Source: Strongylocentrotus purpuratus (Eukaryota > Echinodermata > Echinoidea > Camarodonta > Strongylocentrotidae). From it: a DNA stretch of 64,000 nt. Numbering within the stretch: the stretch's first letter is position 1; the number at the start of each line of letters is the position of its first letter. A model generated the notes under the pieces. That model did not search any database, was not told where the DNA came from, and saw only the letters and a list, made by a program, of their open reading frames with translations. A program made the position numbers and the translations under genes. This document shows positions 1 to 12,751 of the stretch, piece by piece. The stretch covers positions 941,852 through 1,005,851 of the forward strand of contig NW_022145596.1 of the NCBI RefSeq assembly GCF_000002235.5, given 5' to 3'.

Positions 1-3000
1 CCTCCGACCACTTGGCTGTAGAACCAATTACATAAATGATTTCAATAGAATCAGTTTTGCGTAGCGAGCTATAATAACCTCAGTCACACTTCCCAAACCG
101 ACCGATTCTGGGCCATTCTGCAATGTCATGTTTGTTCAGTTTCCGGTCTGGTGTCGGTCTACGTGTGTATGTGTGACAGGGGTTTTAATCATCATCCATC
201 TGATAGATGCAGTATTGCGTTGCAAGTAGTCCAATCAATATGATTAAAAGACATCACACTTTACCTAATTACACCGAACAATACTGCAGTGTAGGTATGG
301 CATAACAAGGAGTCGTGAGAGTGACAGGTTAGACTGTAAATAGAAAACTTCTACCAAATATGAAAAGAGGGAATATTAAACATTGTATTTATGTTTAGGG
401 TATGTTTTGAGGCACTTTTGACACAACTTTGACTTTCCGAGATCAAATTCTCGCTCATGGTGTACTTGGATATCTAAAGTAACACCATGTACTAACACCA
501 TGTACACGTGTGTATATGCCCTTCCGGAAGGGCACGTATGGTGTCATTTAATATAGTATGGAAGAAGAAGAAAAACATTGAGGAAAAGGAATATAACCAA
601 AGAATATGAACACACTATAACTAATTTAGTTAGACCTAGTTTTGAACTCTTATTATTTGATGCCAAAGTGTAATTTTTATTGGGGTCACAATACTTTGAC
701 AGTATGAACAGTGTATTAACACTATCTACAACGAATTGAAAGAAGAGTCTTTAAAGGTTGAAATAAATGAGCGTACAACGGGTCAAAATGTGAATAATGA
801 AGATTATCATAACAGTGTAAGTACTATTACTATTTAGGTTCGCCTTTATTTTTCAATTATTCATTATACATGTAGATTAGCTTTACATTTATTTTAGTCT
901 GTATGCTGTACGGTAAACTGACATTTTAGACCGTGGTTTAGCTTTAGATTACTTTTGTGAATTTGGTCCAATAAAATTATTTCAAAACTCCATGTCAATA
1001 CTTCTTCCGGGTTTATGAAATCGTTTTAAACTGTTTGTTCCTCCTAGCAGTATAAAGTGTAATGAGGAGTACAATATTAATATATTTAAACGTGATCAAT
1101 TTGGCGGGGATTTCTAATTGTCGTCATCTGTTTTATAAGCTTATATTTTATCGCCTTCAACCATTTTGATTCTTATTCAGATTGATTTCAGATGGACAGG
1201 ATCATAACAAAAGTTTCGTAAGAAAAGAATTGTCTCGGGGAAAAATAGTCACGAAAAAAATTACCTTCATATACTGTCACTCCTTAGTTGTTTCTATTGC
1301 GCATATAAGTGGTTTGATAAAACCATCGGTACTGCTTATCGAGATCAAATGAGATGGAAAGATTCCTGATTTTCATTAGCAAAGTATTCTTGAGACAAAA
1401 CCATCAAGGGTCTAAAGTTTATTTATCCTTATTCTTCATCTTCTTTTAATCATTGATGGTGTGGTTTTATGTCTCTTATCGGTATTCCTTTCGGAGTTGA
1501 TGGACGTCGATAACTTAATTGAAATCTATAGAATTCTTTAAAAAAAATGTTATTTAAACATATCTCCTTTTAGACCCGTGGTTATATATCACGTATCCAG
1601 CATTACCACTGCCTTTTTAGATAATTAGGAAAAATAATCTTCTACATTCCAATATAAACATGTTCTTCTAGTGGTTTGTGGTTAAGGCGAAACCACCATA
1701 CGTGATAACTGAATGTTTAGAGGATTTCTGCATTAGTTTTCTGTGAATCATAATGGAAAGTTTTCGTACTTCTACGAGTTTGAAGTCTTTTTGCAAGATT
1801 CAAGTAATTATGTGGCTTTTTATTCAAATATGCATGTATATCAATTTTTTTGAAAATATTTCATTTACATTTTTATTTTCAAAGTGTTTGTTCAAGTAAT
1901 TTTTATGTTTACACATTACATAATGATTATCGTCGGTTCGAGCCTTTATAAATCATGCAGAGTAAAGTAAGTTTGTCTATTTATTCAAAAGGACATTAAA
2001 ACCGGTAGGGGAAGAACGCTAGGAATAAAAAAAAGTAGGGGACTTCATGTATGATGTACCTACAAAATCAAGTCTCGACCGCCTCAATGTAAAACATTAA
2101 ATTAGCAAAGCAGCATAATCGTTGACAAAAGCTGTTTTTATAAAAAATAATGTGTCGTTGTCTTTAGTATATCGGATAATGATTAATAATTTCGCATTTA
2201 ATCTGCACCATTTAAGATTGCCATACGCCCTTACAGGGACCATGATGATGTAATTACCTCGCATAGAGAGGAGATGGTACACATTGTTTATGCATAAACG
2301 ATTCCGATGAATCATAATTGTCTTTTGAGAATCATATAGGCTAAGGACTATCTAGTTGATATTCTAAAGATTCTGGAAAAGAAACTGCCTCTTTTCTTTA
2401 TCTTTAAACTGATATTTTGGTAGAAATTAATAAAATATGATTAGAAATTAATTATAGTGTTTACTTCATATGATACACTATAAAATTGTCATAATTTGAA
2501 GACACTTTTAATCTCTATACAATGGAAATATACATGTATATATTTCAAATTGTCAGTGCTCAAGGAGTTCAACTACAGCACGAATGTTTTCTTTGTTCTT
2601 TTGTCAAACTATCCCGAGGTCAAATTAGCTTGCAACCTTAATACCTTGCCTGGAATATCATTTAATAACCGATGCCAGAAATATTAACGAAATATTCGAT
2701 GTAAATTTGAACAGTGGTATGCCTGCATACTCATATGACAATGTTACAACGAGGGAAATGTATTTCATCCAAATGTCAACAAAATCGAATTAAAAGTGGC
2801 CTTTCTGTGAGGTTCCTTGGTAGGTGTAAAGCATGAAAGCCTTGCGTGCATGTCATGTGTCGATTCACTGTATAGGTCACCATGCGAGACAGTATACCTT
2901 ACAATCCCGTGTTGGTTTGAATGCCTTGAAATAATTATGAATATCAAATTTGTGCAAGCGTCCTTAAACTTCGTAAGTATGCCTAAAATATGCTGGATCT

Positions 3001-3083
3001 TAGCTGAAAAGCATGTAAGCATGAGACGCTTCAGTGTTCAGATTCATTATGATTTATAGCTTGATAAGACTAATTCATCACAC

Positions 3084-3332
<249 letters not shown>

Positions 3333-4136
3333 CACACAGTCATGTATAGTAATAATAATAATATGCCATACTGTATAAAGTGCATATTACAAATATGTCC
3401 CTACCTCACTCTCCTTCTCATTCTCATTCTCCCTCCCCCTCTCGCTCCCCAGTATAAATATAAGAGTAATTGTTTGTTGGAGAGCAAATTCGATTTCATT
3501 ACAATGATTATAGAAGAGAGTAAATTTCATTATTTTCTTATCCAATAGAGAAATACACTTTACTGAATAGTCATGAAACCAGTGGAAATTCAATTCTTTC
3601 AAAAACAGAAATGTATTCCGTATACAGCCTTTCTTTATTGTAAGAACACAAATTTTGTAAATATAAAATGTATTACCCTCAAATGTTCGAGCTACATTTT
3701 GACGCGGATCCCTTTCGGTTGCCTTTTTTTTTACATGTACATCTCATTTATCGACTATAAAGTATTACAAAATTCGATAGTACAATTAGTAACATAGTGC
3801 AAATTATTCATGGACCTGCATGAGCGTTGTTACTGTCAATTGTTCCATTGTAATGAAAAAACGAACAATCTTTACATGACGATGATTTCTAAGCATGTCA
3901 CCGAACACAGTGGGACATTGAAGGCCATTATGATATAAAATCAAGCACTTAAATGCCGAGGCGCAATTATAATGTATCAGCCTATATACATATCAGGCGA
4001 CGCTGTGACATTTCATGGGATTATGAAATGAAAAGTTTGTATTGGCACACGCCCCTCATAAAGAAGCAAGTCTCAGTTTATGAAAATGTGTCATGAAAGA
4101 CGGTATCAATACACGTTCCCTGAGGGGCTTGAGTGT

Positions 4137-4138
<2 letters not shown>

Positions 4139-4176
<38 letters not shown>

Positions 4177-4188
4177 GGGGGGGGGGGA
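4139..4188. repeat. (AG)n followed by a G run
   Basis: About 17 AG units followed by a run of 13 G. Confidence 0.95.
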
Positions 4189-5509
4189 CCTGTAAAATGT
4201 TGATGAAGTTGCAGAAGACAATATATAATGTGAACCACCTACACCACTCTTAATTATGCGAGATTAAATTATTTTCTTAGAAAAATATTTGCTATTTCAG
4301 CCGAACATGAATATCCTATACTGAGGGTTGAAATGGTATGATGGTTTTATTTACATGACTGTTAAAAATGCACGGCTATATTTACAATTAAGCATCTGGA
4401 GGACTGACGTACGGCTCCAAGTCCTCTCCTATGGACATGGTAATGAGGCATATGTCGTACCAAAGGGCACTAGCGAATCCATTTGGTTTCGAACCCGGGT
4501 TCCTTGCAGTTTCAGGACACCTCATCTACCATTGGTAAAATGATCCATTTTCTTGTTAGATGCACTCTTAAGTTTCTTGAGAAAAAAAAAGTTTACCTTA
4601 GGCCCCGAACGGAAAAAGTTGAATTCGTCTTATCTGACAGCTTATATTGTGAAATATGATTTGATGATGATCATATTTTACGTTTTTACAGAACACATTT
4701 GCGTGAAAACCCCAATAATTGATTAAGAGAGGTAATAAATGAGATTGTGGACATAAATTAATATTAATTCAAAGAAATGGAGTGTATACCACTGCACGTT
4801 TGATTTTACGCCTATGTATACTTCTTTTAAAGGCGTGAATTTTGAAGAGCTTTAATCAAGATAGATTAACAGTCTTCTGGTATCTAGGTCAGAAATACCC
4901 TGTGGCTGATAGATATATTATTACATAGATATTACGTATATAATACGTAATGTTACGTATCACGTACGCTCTTTTAGAGAGTCTGGTTTGGTTTGTCCAT
5001 GCATCCTTCGTCACAAAGCGCGCGAAATATATTCATAGATAATTATACCATGTAGCAACATAATGGGGATAAGGTCACCCATAGCAACAAATAAAAATCA
5101 TATGAGGAAATGTCATTGAAAACCACATGTGGTAGAATATTGTCAATACTACATTAAAAAACATAAACAATTCTATGACTCTATCGCAAACTGTTTTCAG
5201 CGTTCCAATTTTTAGCCTGTATCTCCCCACCCCTATCTCTATACTTTTGTTCTTTAATCACACCCTATACCCGTTTCATTACTTGACCTATTTCTATATT
5301 TCATTAATTCTTTCGTTAGATGGATACACGTCATGTAAATTTGAATGCAACTCAAAAGGTGATTCCAGCTAATACGACATATTATAGAATGAGAAGTTTA
5401 TCCGAACTATGCATTCACAACGATTCTGAATTTCATGACGCAACATGATATATTTTGTACATTAAATGACGTAGCGCGGATATGGCTGTTGAGTGGCTCT
5501 TAAGTCTAA

Positions 5510-5534
5510 GAGAGAGGGAGAGGGGGAGGGCTGT

Positions 5535-5565
<31 letters not shown>

Positions 5566-5567
5566 CA
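5510..5567. repeat. GA-rich microsatellite
   Basis: GA dinucleotide repeat broken by a short GTACAA interruption; G/C homopolymer runs follow at 5648-5682. Confidence 0.9.
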
Positions 5568-6094
5568 AGGAGAGTGAGACAAGGGAGGTTTTAGAAGGGA
5601 TCGGATCATCTACTTGCAACTTTGCCTTTCACCTCTCCATTTCTCTCCCCCCCGCAATTTGATTGGGAGGGAGGGGGGGGGGTGCCGCCGTAGCTACCCC
5701 AATGCACACTCCGTATAACATCCAAGTTATATCATCCAAGAACAGGATGATGTTTGTCTGTTCAATCATAAAACTTATCAAAATTAATGAATTGGATGAA
5801 TGTCAATTTACAGGGTGCGGTTGAACAACGTCACTGCTCTCTCTAACACATAGCGCCGGTTCGTCTGTTACTGTTAGAATACTCATTTCATTTGCCCGTG
5901 CCTGTCACTGTGTGCTTAATTTGCTAAGAATATTATGTTGCCTTCAGTGCTTTTTTTAACATAACATTAAAGACTGACATTGGATCGAAATACATGTTTC
6001 CATGAAAGTATAGATTGTTACCACTATAAAAACACGATTGATAAACATTATGCTAGTATACACACTCACACTTTTTTTTCACACCTTTGGCTCG

Positions 6095-6142
6095 CTCACC
6101 TACACACACACCCACACGCGCGCGCACACGCGCAAACACATA
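6095..6142. repeat. CA/CG alternating microsatellite
   Basis: Alternating purine-pyrimidine tract of CA units with a CGCGCGC core, a sequence type that can adopt Z-DNA. Confidence 0.85.
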
Positions 6143-6997
6143 CATAATAAAAAAAAATACGAAGTTAGTGAACGACCATAATCATGAGGTTTTCTTCAGA
6201 GTTTAGCCTTCACTGCAACACCGGATGAAATCGAAATAAACTTTGACCCAAAAGAAAAAAAGAAAAAAGTGTCTGCATTTATCAAGCGAGGAATAAGGAC
6301 GAGGAAGAAAATGTCCGCTGATAGAAAAACACATCACTAAGATACTGTATACTTATCGAAAGGAAGAGTTGCTCTTCTGTTGAGTATAGATTACATGGGT
6401 GTGTCATGCTGTAAGTGCAAGTTACACGGAAATCGTGTAAATGCAAAGAAACGGAGACAATCAGCCTGAGCTGTAGCTTTCTGTACGTACACGGGTTCGT
6501 ATTTATTGTTATGCGACGCGAAAAGAACATTATATTGGATAGCTAATAGCGTGTGTTTACTCTTACTTACACGTATTCCTCAGGCTGTTTGAGATTCATT
6601 TAGAAAATGTCAAAATATGAAATGCCATCCGAGGTAATTGCTCGTAAATATAGAGTGATTTGTTATTACATAAATTATATTTATGTGCACGTCATACATG
6701 TCATACAGTAGGACGGCTATAAATTAGATTATGATTTATATCCAGTTTACAATATTCATTTAATTTTGAAAAAAATATGTAATTAAAAAAAAAAAACCTT
6801 TAATATGAGCTTGTCAAGGTATCGTTATAAAGTATACTAAATGTTAACAATATCTAGATTTCAGGCCGATGGAAATTTAGGTCACACATGAACGAAAACA
6901 TAATGATGCTATTAGAGAAAGAGTTTTGAGGGCTATATCTTATATCTCCAAATCATCAATATCATTTTTTCTTTCTTATTCTGTTCAAACTTCAAGA

Positions 6998-7143
6998 GGA
7001 AGATAATGAGAGGGAGTAAGAGGAAGAGAGACAGATAGAGAGGGAGAGAGTGAGAGAGAGAGAGAGAGAGAGGGAGAGAAAGAGAGAGAGAGAGAGGGAG
7101 AGGGAAGGGGAGAGAGAAAGAGAGAGAGCAAGAAGGAGTAAGA
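6998..7143. repeat. GA-rich simple repeat
   Basis: About 145 bp of GAGA with AGGG and AAGA variants. The open frames on the opposite strand are Ser/Leu translations of the repeat. Confidence 0.95.
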
Positions 7144-7627
7144 GTGAGGGGATGGGCTTGCAGACTGGAATGAAAGGGAGAGCACGCTCGTTTGTAACCT
7201 GATTATGATACTCTGTATCCATGGCAACAAAAATGAAATAACAATTTACACGAATATAAAGCTGGAGTATGTAGCATTAGTCATATCGTTATAGTGTATA
7301 CTTTTTGCATACGTACACGTTCGCTTTACATGCGTGAATTCATGGGAGTTTTATTTATTTGTTATTACCAGTGACATTTATTAAGATATTTCATTAAACT
7401 CCTCAATCCTACGAAGGATTCAGCACCTGTGTAAGCTGTTTAGCCCGTATACTCTACAGTCAAATCGAATTAGTATGAGTATGATCCGGTGAAGCAGCTC
7501 CAATGAATAAACAATTAGGGATGGAGTGTACTTACCAGTCTTGAACTAAGATTAGGATTAATCCAAGACGAAAAAGGAGTGATCTTAAGTCACTAAATAC
7601 TCGTCTTGTGGAGATGTGTATTCAAAT

Positions 7628-7663
7628 TATTATTATTCTTAAAATTATTATTATTATTATTAC

Positions 7664-7713
<50 letters not shown>

Positions 7714-7724
7714 TATTATTATTA

Positions 7725-7794
<70 letters not shown>

Positions 7795-7812
7795 TATTAT
7801 TATCATTATTAT
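7628..7812. repeat. (ATT)n microsatellite, about 185 bp
   Basis: Nearly pure TTA units with several single-base slips, which is why the apparent frames switch between poly-Ile, poly-Leu and poly-Tyr. Confidence 0.97.
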
Positions 7813-7989
7813 TTACTTCAATACGGCCTCGCTATACTAGTGCTTGTTATGGGCATTGTGTGGTCTTCAAGAAGCTCGTTATCAACACGTGATTTTTCGC
7901 AAAGCCCTCAGACCTTTTTCTTAGATTCTTTAATTCTAATTGATAAATACCACGATTGTAACGACACAAAGCTGTCGTTAAGTTTCTCT

Positions 7990-8182
7990 AAAAGCCCCCA
8001 CTGTACCATAGCTAATTGCTCCCTCTATATATAAAACAATGCCTAATCGGTGCCTGTTGGTCCCCCATGATCCTCTTTTACTTACGTTAATTGAAAGCTC
8101 AGTTGATGAGATAGCCACCTGTCAGTGACCTCGCTGGGTGGTCTAATCCCTCCTGGCCCAACTAGTACAGACGAGCTTTAAA
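7990..8182 (+). mobile_element. TTAA-type MITE, copy 1 (AGCCCCACTG family)
   Basis: About 190 bp that reappears in inverted orientation at 20916-21113. Shared blocks include the TGAGATAGCCACCTGTCAGT region and GGTCTAATCCCTCCTGG. Termini read AAAAGCCCCCACTG on the left and AGCTTTAAAG on the right. The right end sits on TTAA; the left TTAA has decayed. It has no coding capacity. The second copy shows the termini better. Confidence 0.75.
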
Positions 8183-9114
8183 GTGGAATACGGGAGGTGT
8201 AATATTGGTATAGCCATTTGTGTTTGTCCCATTTTTTCCTCAATATTCTTGTTTTGGATGACATTTTTAAAATTGAAGTTAATTATTTTTTATATCATAA
8301 TATCCGTCTTATCGCGAAGTCTCTAAAGAAAAGTTAAGTTCGAGTCATAAAATTAAATGGTGGGAAAACCCGTTTCAATTCAATCAAGAAATGCTGATTA
8401 TGTAGTAAATATGAAGTGGTGTACTGTAAGGTTTTTGGGTTCATCACTTGGTCTTGCTACAAGACAAATGCACTGTACACAGATATATACGTATATGGGT
8501 CTACACAAAATATTATGTGACATGAAAATGTTGGTCCAAATATTTGTTCACATCATATTTTAAATATGAGGGTATTTGAAGAGTAATCCTTTTCAGAGGA
8601 CATTTTTACTATGATTGTCATCCAAACTGACATAAAAGTAATGGAAAGGCTCAGCAAAATAATCTTCACCAGAACTCAACGTTCTCGTTAAGTGTTTAAA
8701 AAACATCCAATTTATTGTGATTGTCAATTATTCATCTCCAAATGATTGAAATGCGGTTGACTTGCACACTCAGATCAATGTAAATTGCCAATACCTGCAT
8801 GCAAATCGTAAGCATCTTGTATACTGAGCAGTATCATAAACATTCTGAAGTACCGTATTTTAAATATAAGCATCATACTTTCCCGGGTCATGTCTCACAT
8901 CAATATTTTTTATTTTATGTGTGAAAGAAATTTTAAAAATACTGCATATTTTGTTTAAATTTGTATAGTGGAATGATATCTATACAGTGTATTTGCATGT
9001 AAACGGTATAGATGTGTAAATTGTGAGCAAAGCTAAGTCTCTTGGAAAGTTGAATTTGAATATCATGGCATGCTTTGATGTATGATAATGCCTGACAATA
9101 TTCGTTTTTATTAC

Positions 9115-9137
9115 CCCCCCTCCCCCCCCCCCCCCCC
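9115..9137. repeat. Poly-C tract
   Basis: A nearly pure run of C interrupted by one T. Confidence 0.95.
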
Positions 9138-9350
9138 GTTCCATTAGAATCAACGCTCATGTTGGAAACAGTCACTTATTAGTGGATGACACAATACCTG
9201 ATATATGCAGTGAAGATAATGATATTTTAGTATATAGCACATTACGCGATTTTTTTCAATGCGCTTTACTATGTTTACAGTGTTATTTATTGATATTACC
9301 CACTGGTCACTTTTTTCAAACCTGCACACAAGTTTGAACTTGACTGGAAA

Positions 9351-9560
9351 TGAAAAGGTCCTTGGTTCAAGCCCCGGCAGCGCACTTATCTCATGTTATT
9401 ATACACCACTGATCAGTTTATCTACACTACTCCTCTCCGTCAAGGCGCTAAATGGGTAACCGGTAGGATGCAAAGGTCATTGAAATTGGCACGCTCCCCA
9501 GGGAGTGGAGAATGTGCACCGTAATGTACAGAAAATTGAGTCCAGTGACCATAGTGATCA
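9351..9560 (+). mobile_element. tRNA-derived SINE, echinoderm type
   Basis: The head carries an RNA polymerase III B-box-like GGTTCAAGCCC at about 9364-9374. It is followed by a body with AAATGGGTAACCGGTAGGATG and GGCACGCTCCCCAGGGAGTGG, a layout typical of echinoderm tRNA-derived SINEs. I could not identify a convincing A box. The 3' boundary is approximate. The family name is not assigned. Confidence 0.55.
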
Positions 9561-9737
9561 GGTAAACACTGCAAGCGGATGTTACTCTTGTACAACGCTA
9601 AAATAAGAACGGGAATTAATTATTATTGATGTTAATATTGTGTGCACCATCTCCATGGAGTCTCCCTGTCGTTCTGCACCATCCACACGTTAGATATGCC
9701 TTGCTAACATTGCTCATTATATATTATTTTATTTCAG

Positions 9738-9964
9738 AAACTCCCAGCGCAAGAAACCCAAGATAATCGTTTTTGATCGTTCATCGGGGACCTATTCATC
9801 CTGGCTGTTCATCATCACTGTGGCAGTCCTATACAATTTGTACCTCATCATAGCTCGGGCATCTTTTGTTCAGCTCCAGACGAACTATCGAAATATTTGG
9901 TTTGCTCTGGATTACATCTGTGATTTCATTTACATCCTAGATATCTGCGTGCAGTTCAGAACAG
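9738..9964 (+). CDS. CNGA: CNGA exon encoding pre-S1, S1 and S2
   Basis: The acceptor is TTATTTCAG| at 9737. The first base is the third base of a split codon, so an upstream exon must exist. The frame reads [17 protein letters not shown], then S1 ([20 protein letters not shown]) and S2 ([20 protein letters not shown]). The donor is ACAG|GTAAAA after 9964, leaving one G of a glycine codon. The open frame continues into the intron by chance. Confidence 0.93.
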
Positions 9965-12488
9965 GTAAAATATATGACGAAAAATACATTCTCACACAAT
10001 CATACCACAAACCTTTATATTCTTCCATAATCTTACGAAATAAATATAATATTTTCTCACACAATCATACCACAAATCTATATTCTCCCGTAATCTTACG
10101 AAATAAATATAATATTTTCTTACATAATTATACGAGACGCTGCCCACAAGCATTTCGCATCAGAGGATATTCCATAATTTTATATGATTTTACTGCTCAT
10201 ATAATTTTGCCGTATGATCTCATTTACTATGTTTTAAAATGGACAATCGGTGAAATTGTATAGAATTGATTTGAGTTGAAAATAAATAATGAAGTTTCAA
10301 AACGTAAAATACTACAAATACATTACATCTGCTGTGTTTTGGATAACAACAAGAATAGGCTATTTGTGTTTATTAAAACAACATGAACATTAATTGAGCA
10401 AGACAAATCACCACGTGCACTGCTAAGAATATGTGCACAAATGTGTTTTTAGTGTTTTTTGTGAATAAGAATTCCGCCAAGTTTTCACTAGTCTGTTTAT
10501 ACGGGTTGTCTAAAAATTGAACCAAATATTAATGACTATGTTACCAAGTATATGCTACCAAGTATGAATAAACACCAAAACTGTGTAATTTTCCTTCATC
10601 TTTGGTCTGACATAAGTTCTACTATAGGGCTATTAACTTTCAGATATACATTTCAGTTCATATATTTCTTTATTCGCTTTGAATTAAAAAGCACGTATAA
10701 TAAAATTCAAGGTTAAAAAATTGAAGTTAATATGAAATACAAAAGATTCACATAAACAAACAGAGTTAAATTATAATGCAGATATGCAATAACTTAAATA
10801 AGATACTAAAATCAGATATGGCATTGGTAACGCATGGGACAAAACAGCATGGATTTACACGTCAGAAATCGACCTAATTCATACTTTTTCATTCAATGTT
10901 AATTCACACTACATAATGAACATACAATGAAAACCAGGTATGTACTTAATAATTCTTGATTCATATATCATTTCACCTAAAATGAATATTTTTTTCAAAG
11001 TGAGTTTTCTTTGATCTTGCAGGTTATTTGGAGCAGGGTTTGTTGGTGGTGGATTCAACGAAACTGAGAATAAACTACATGCGAGCCCGTAAAGTGACCT
11101 TCTACCTAGATGTACTATCCATGCTCCCTCTTGATTTCCTCTACTTCAAAATCACCACAGTCTATGCCATTGTCAGGCTACCCAGACTATTAAGGTTTCA
11201 TAGAGCATTAGAGTTCTTCGAACGTACAGAGACCATCACCAACTACCCCAACATCGTCCGCGTCGTCAACCTCATCATCTACATCATCGTCATCATCCAT
11301 TGGAATGCTTGTATCTACTTCTCAATATCCAAAGAAATTGGACTGGGCGAGGATGAATGGGTTTATGATAATAAATTTATGATGGAGTTACCAAACGGAA
11401 CAAAGATATCTACTGATTCACTAACCAGAAGGTATATCTACAGTCTGTATTGGTCAACATTAACACTGACTACCATTGGAGAGACACCGAAACCAGTGAC
11501 GAACGCAGAGCATCTTTTCGTTGTAATTGATTTCCTTGTTGGGGTGCTTATCTTCGCCACCATTGTCGGTAATGTAGGCTCTATGATAAGCCACATGAAT
11601 GCGAGTAAAGCAGACTTTCAGAACCGTATTGATGGTGTGAAGCACTACATGAGCCTGCGTAAGGTCAGCAAAGAACTCGAACAAAGAATCATCAAATGGT
11701 TTGACTATATATGGTCCAATAAAAAGACCCTCGACGAAGAAGCAATACTCAACACTTTACCCGAGAAACTGCGGGCTGAAATTGCAATCCACGTTCACAT
11801 GGACACTTTAAGACGAGTTACAATCTTTTCTGATTGCGAACCAGGACTGCTGGTGGAACTGGTCCTGAAACTGAAACCTCAGGTGTTTAGTCCGGGAGAT
11901 TTCGTTTGTCGGAAGGGTGACATCGGACGAGAGATGTACATCGTGAAGCAGGGTAAACTTCAGGTGGTCGGTGAGGATGGTAAGACTGTTTATGCTACTT
12001 TAAGTGACGGCAGTTACTTCGGTGAGATCAGCATTCTTAACGTACCTGGTAGCTTATCAGGTAACCGTCGAACTGCCAACGTACGAAGTGTTGGCTATTC
12101 GGACGTGTTCTGTCTATCAAAGGACGATCTTCTAGATGCCCTCAAGGAGTATCCTGAAGCGAGGGTTATTCTAGAGGAGAGAGGGCGTACTATCTTAATG
12201 AAAGATGGTTTGATCGATGAGGAAGCCGCTAAGCGAGGTGGACGCACCGCAGAGCAAGTCGAACAGCTTGAGAAACTGGATCGCTTGGATGGGAATTTGA
12301 ACCATTTGCAAACTCGCTTCTCACGCCTTCTGCAGGAGTATAGCAATTCTCAGATGAAACTGAAACAGAGATTGACGAGGTTGGAGAAGAAGATGAAATC
12401 AGTGAGAAGCTCTCAGTCAAACAATGAAGCGACACCAAGGTCTGGTCTGGACACTGAAATAGACACGAACAGAGGTTACGTGTCATGA
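9738..12488 (+). CDS. CNGA: Cyclic-nucleotide-gated cation channel, CNGA-type alpha subunit (5' partial; two exons, joined 9738-9964 and 11023-12488)
   Basis: The product is a tetrameric plasma-membrane channel opened by cGMP or cAMP that passes Na+ and Ca2+ in sensory cells. The visible part encodes 563 residues plus stop and covers pre-S1 to the C terminus. Order of elements: basic pre-S1 ([10 protein letters not shown]), S1-S2 in the first exon, GYLEQGLLV linker, S3, S4 with arginines (RLPRLLRF), S5, pore with TIGETPKP, S6 ([17 protein letters not shown]), C-linker, cyclic-nucleotide-binding domain and a C-terminal coiled coil. The pore glutamate in GET is the Ca2+/Mg2+ site of CNGA subunits and argues against CNGB. 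The binding cassette has FGEISIL and GNRRTA, and the C-helix keeps the Asp in ILMKDGLID that is linked to cGMP preference in CNGA1. The junction G|GT completes a glycine. The N terminus is not identified. Confidence 0.95.
9985..10130 (+). repeat. Two-copy tandem repeat, about 62 bp, in the CNGA intron
   Basis: ACACAATCATACCACAAA followed by an AT-rich stretch and TCTTACGAAATAAATATAAT occurs twice in direct succession about 20 bp after the exon donor. The remaining intron to 11022 shows no recognisable element. Confidence 0.8.
11023..12488 (+). CDS. CNGA: CNGA terminal coding exon: S3 to stop codon
   Basis: The acceptor is CTTGCAG| at 11022; the exon then completes the glycine and reads YLEQGLLV. 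It encodes S3 ([16 protein letters not shown]), S4, S5 ([18 protein letters not shown]), a turret with an NGT glycosylation sequon, the pore ([16 protein letters not shown], the E codon near 11481), S6, the C-linker ([18 protein letters not shown]), the nucleotide-binding domain (about 11,830-12,200) and the leucine-zipper-like coiled coil ([17 protein letters not shown], about 12,255-12,400). The stop TGA is at 12486-12488. More than 80% of the visible protein lies in this one exon. Confidence 0.96.
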
Positions 12489-12549
12489 TGCTGTCACACC
12501 AGTCAACAAGACAATTTAATTCTAGCATTAAGCGTTAAATTATGCTTTC

Positions 12550-12751
12550 AATAAATACTGGAATAGTTTTGAAACCAATGACAAGAATGAATATTCGGTT
12601 GGATAATAATGCATCATATCCCGTCATGTATTGGTTTCATATTTTGTTTTGCATGGAGTATATGCAGAAAATAATCAAACAAGTATATGTTTTCATTTTA
12701 AACAATTTTTACTCCTTTTGGGCTTGTTTATTTTATTTGTAATACAATAAA
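12550..12751 (+). promoter_or_regulatory. CNGA 3' UTR with two AATAAA signals
   Basis: AATAAA occurs at 12550-12555, 62 bp after the stop, and at 12746-12751. Either could direct cleavage and polyadenylation. The choice between them is not visible in the sequence. Confidence 0.45.

Noticed and set aside
4440..4560. tRNA-like sequence on the - strand (GGTTCGAAACC as B box, TGGTAGATGAGG as near A box)
   Set aside because: No cloverleaf or second copy could be established. The A box has a mismatch. It may be a SINE head but support is weak.
7606..8034. 142- and 94-codon frames on the + strand
   Set aside because: Translations of the ATT repeat running into the MITE.
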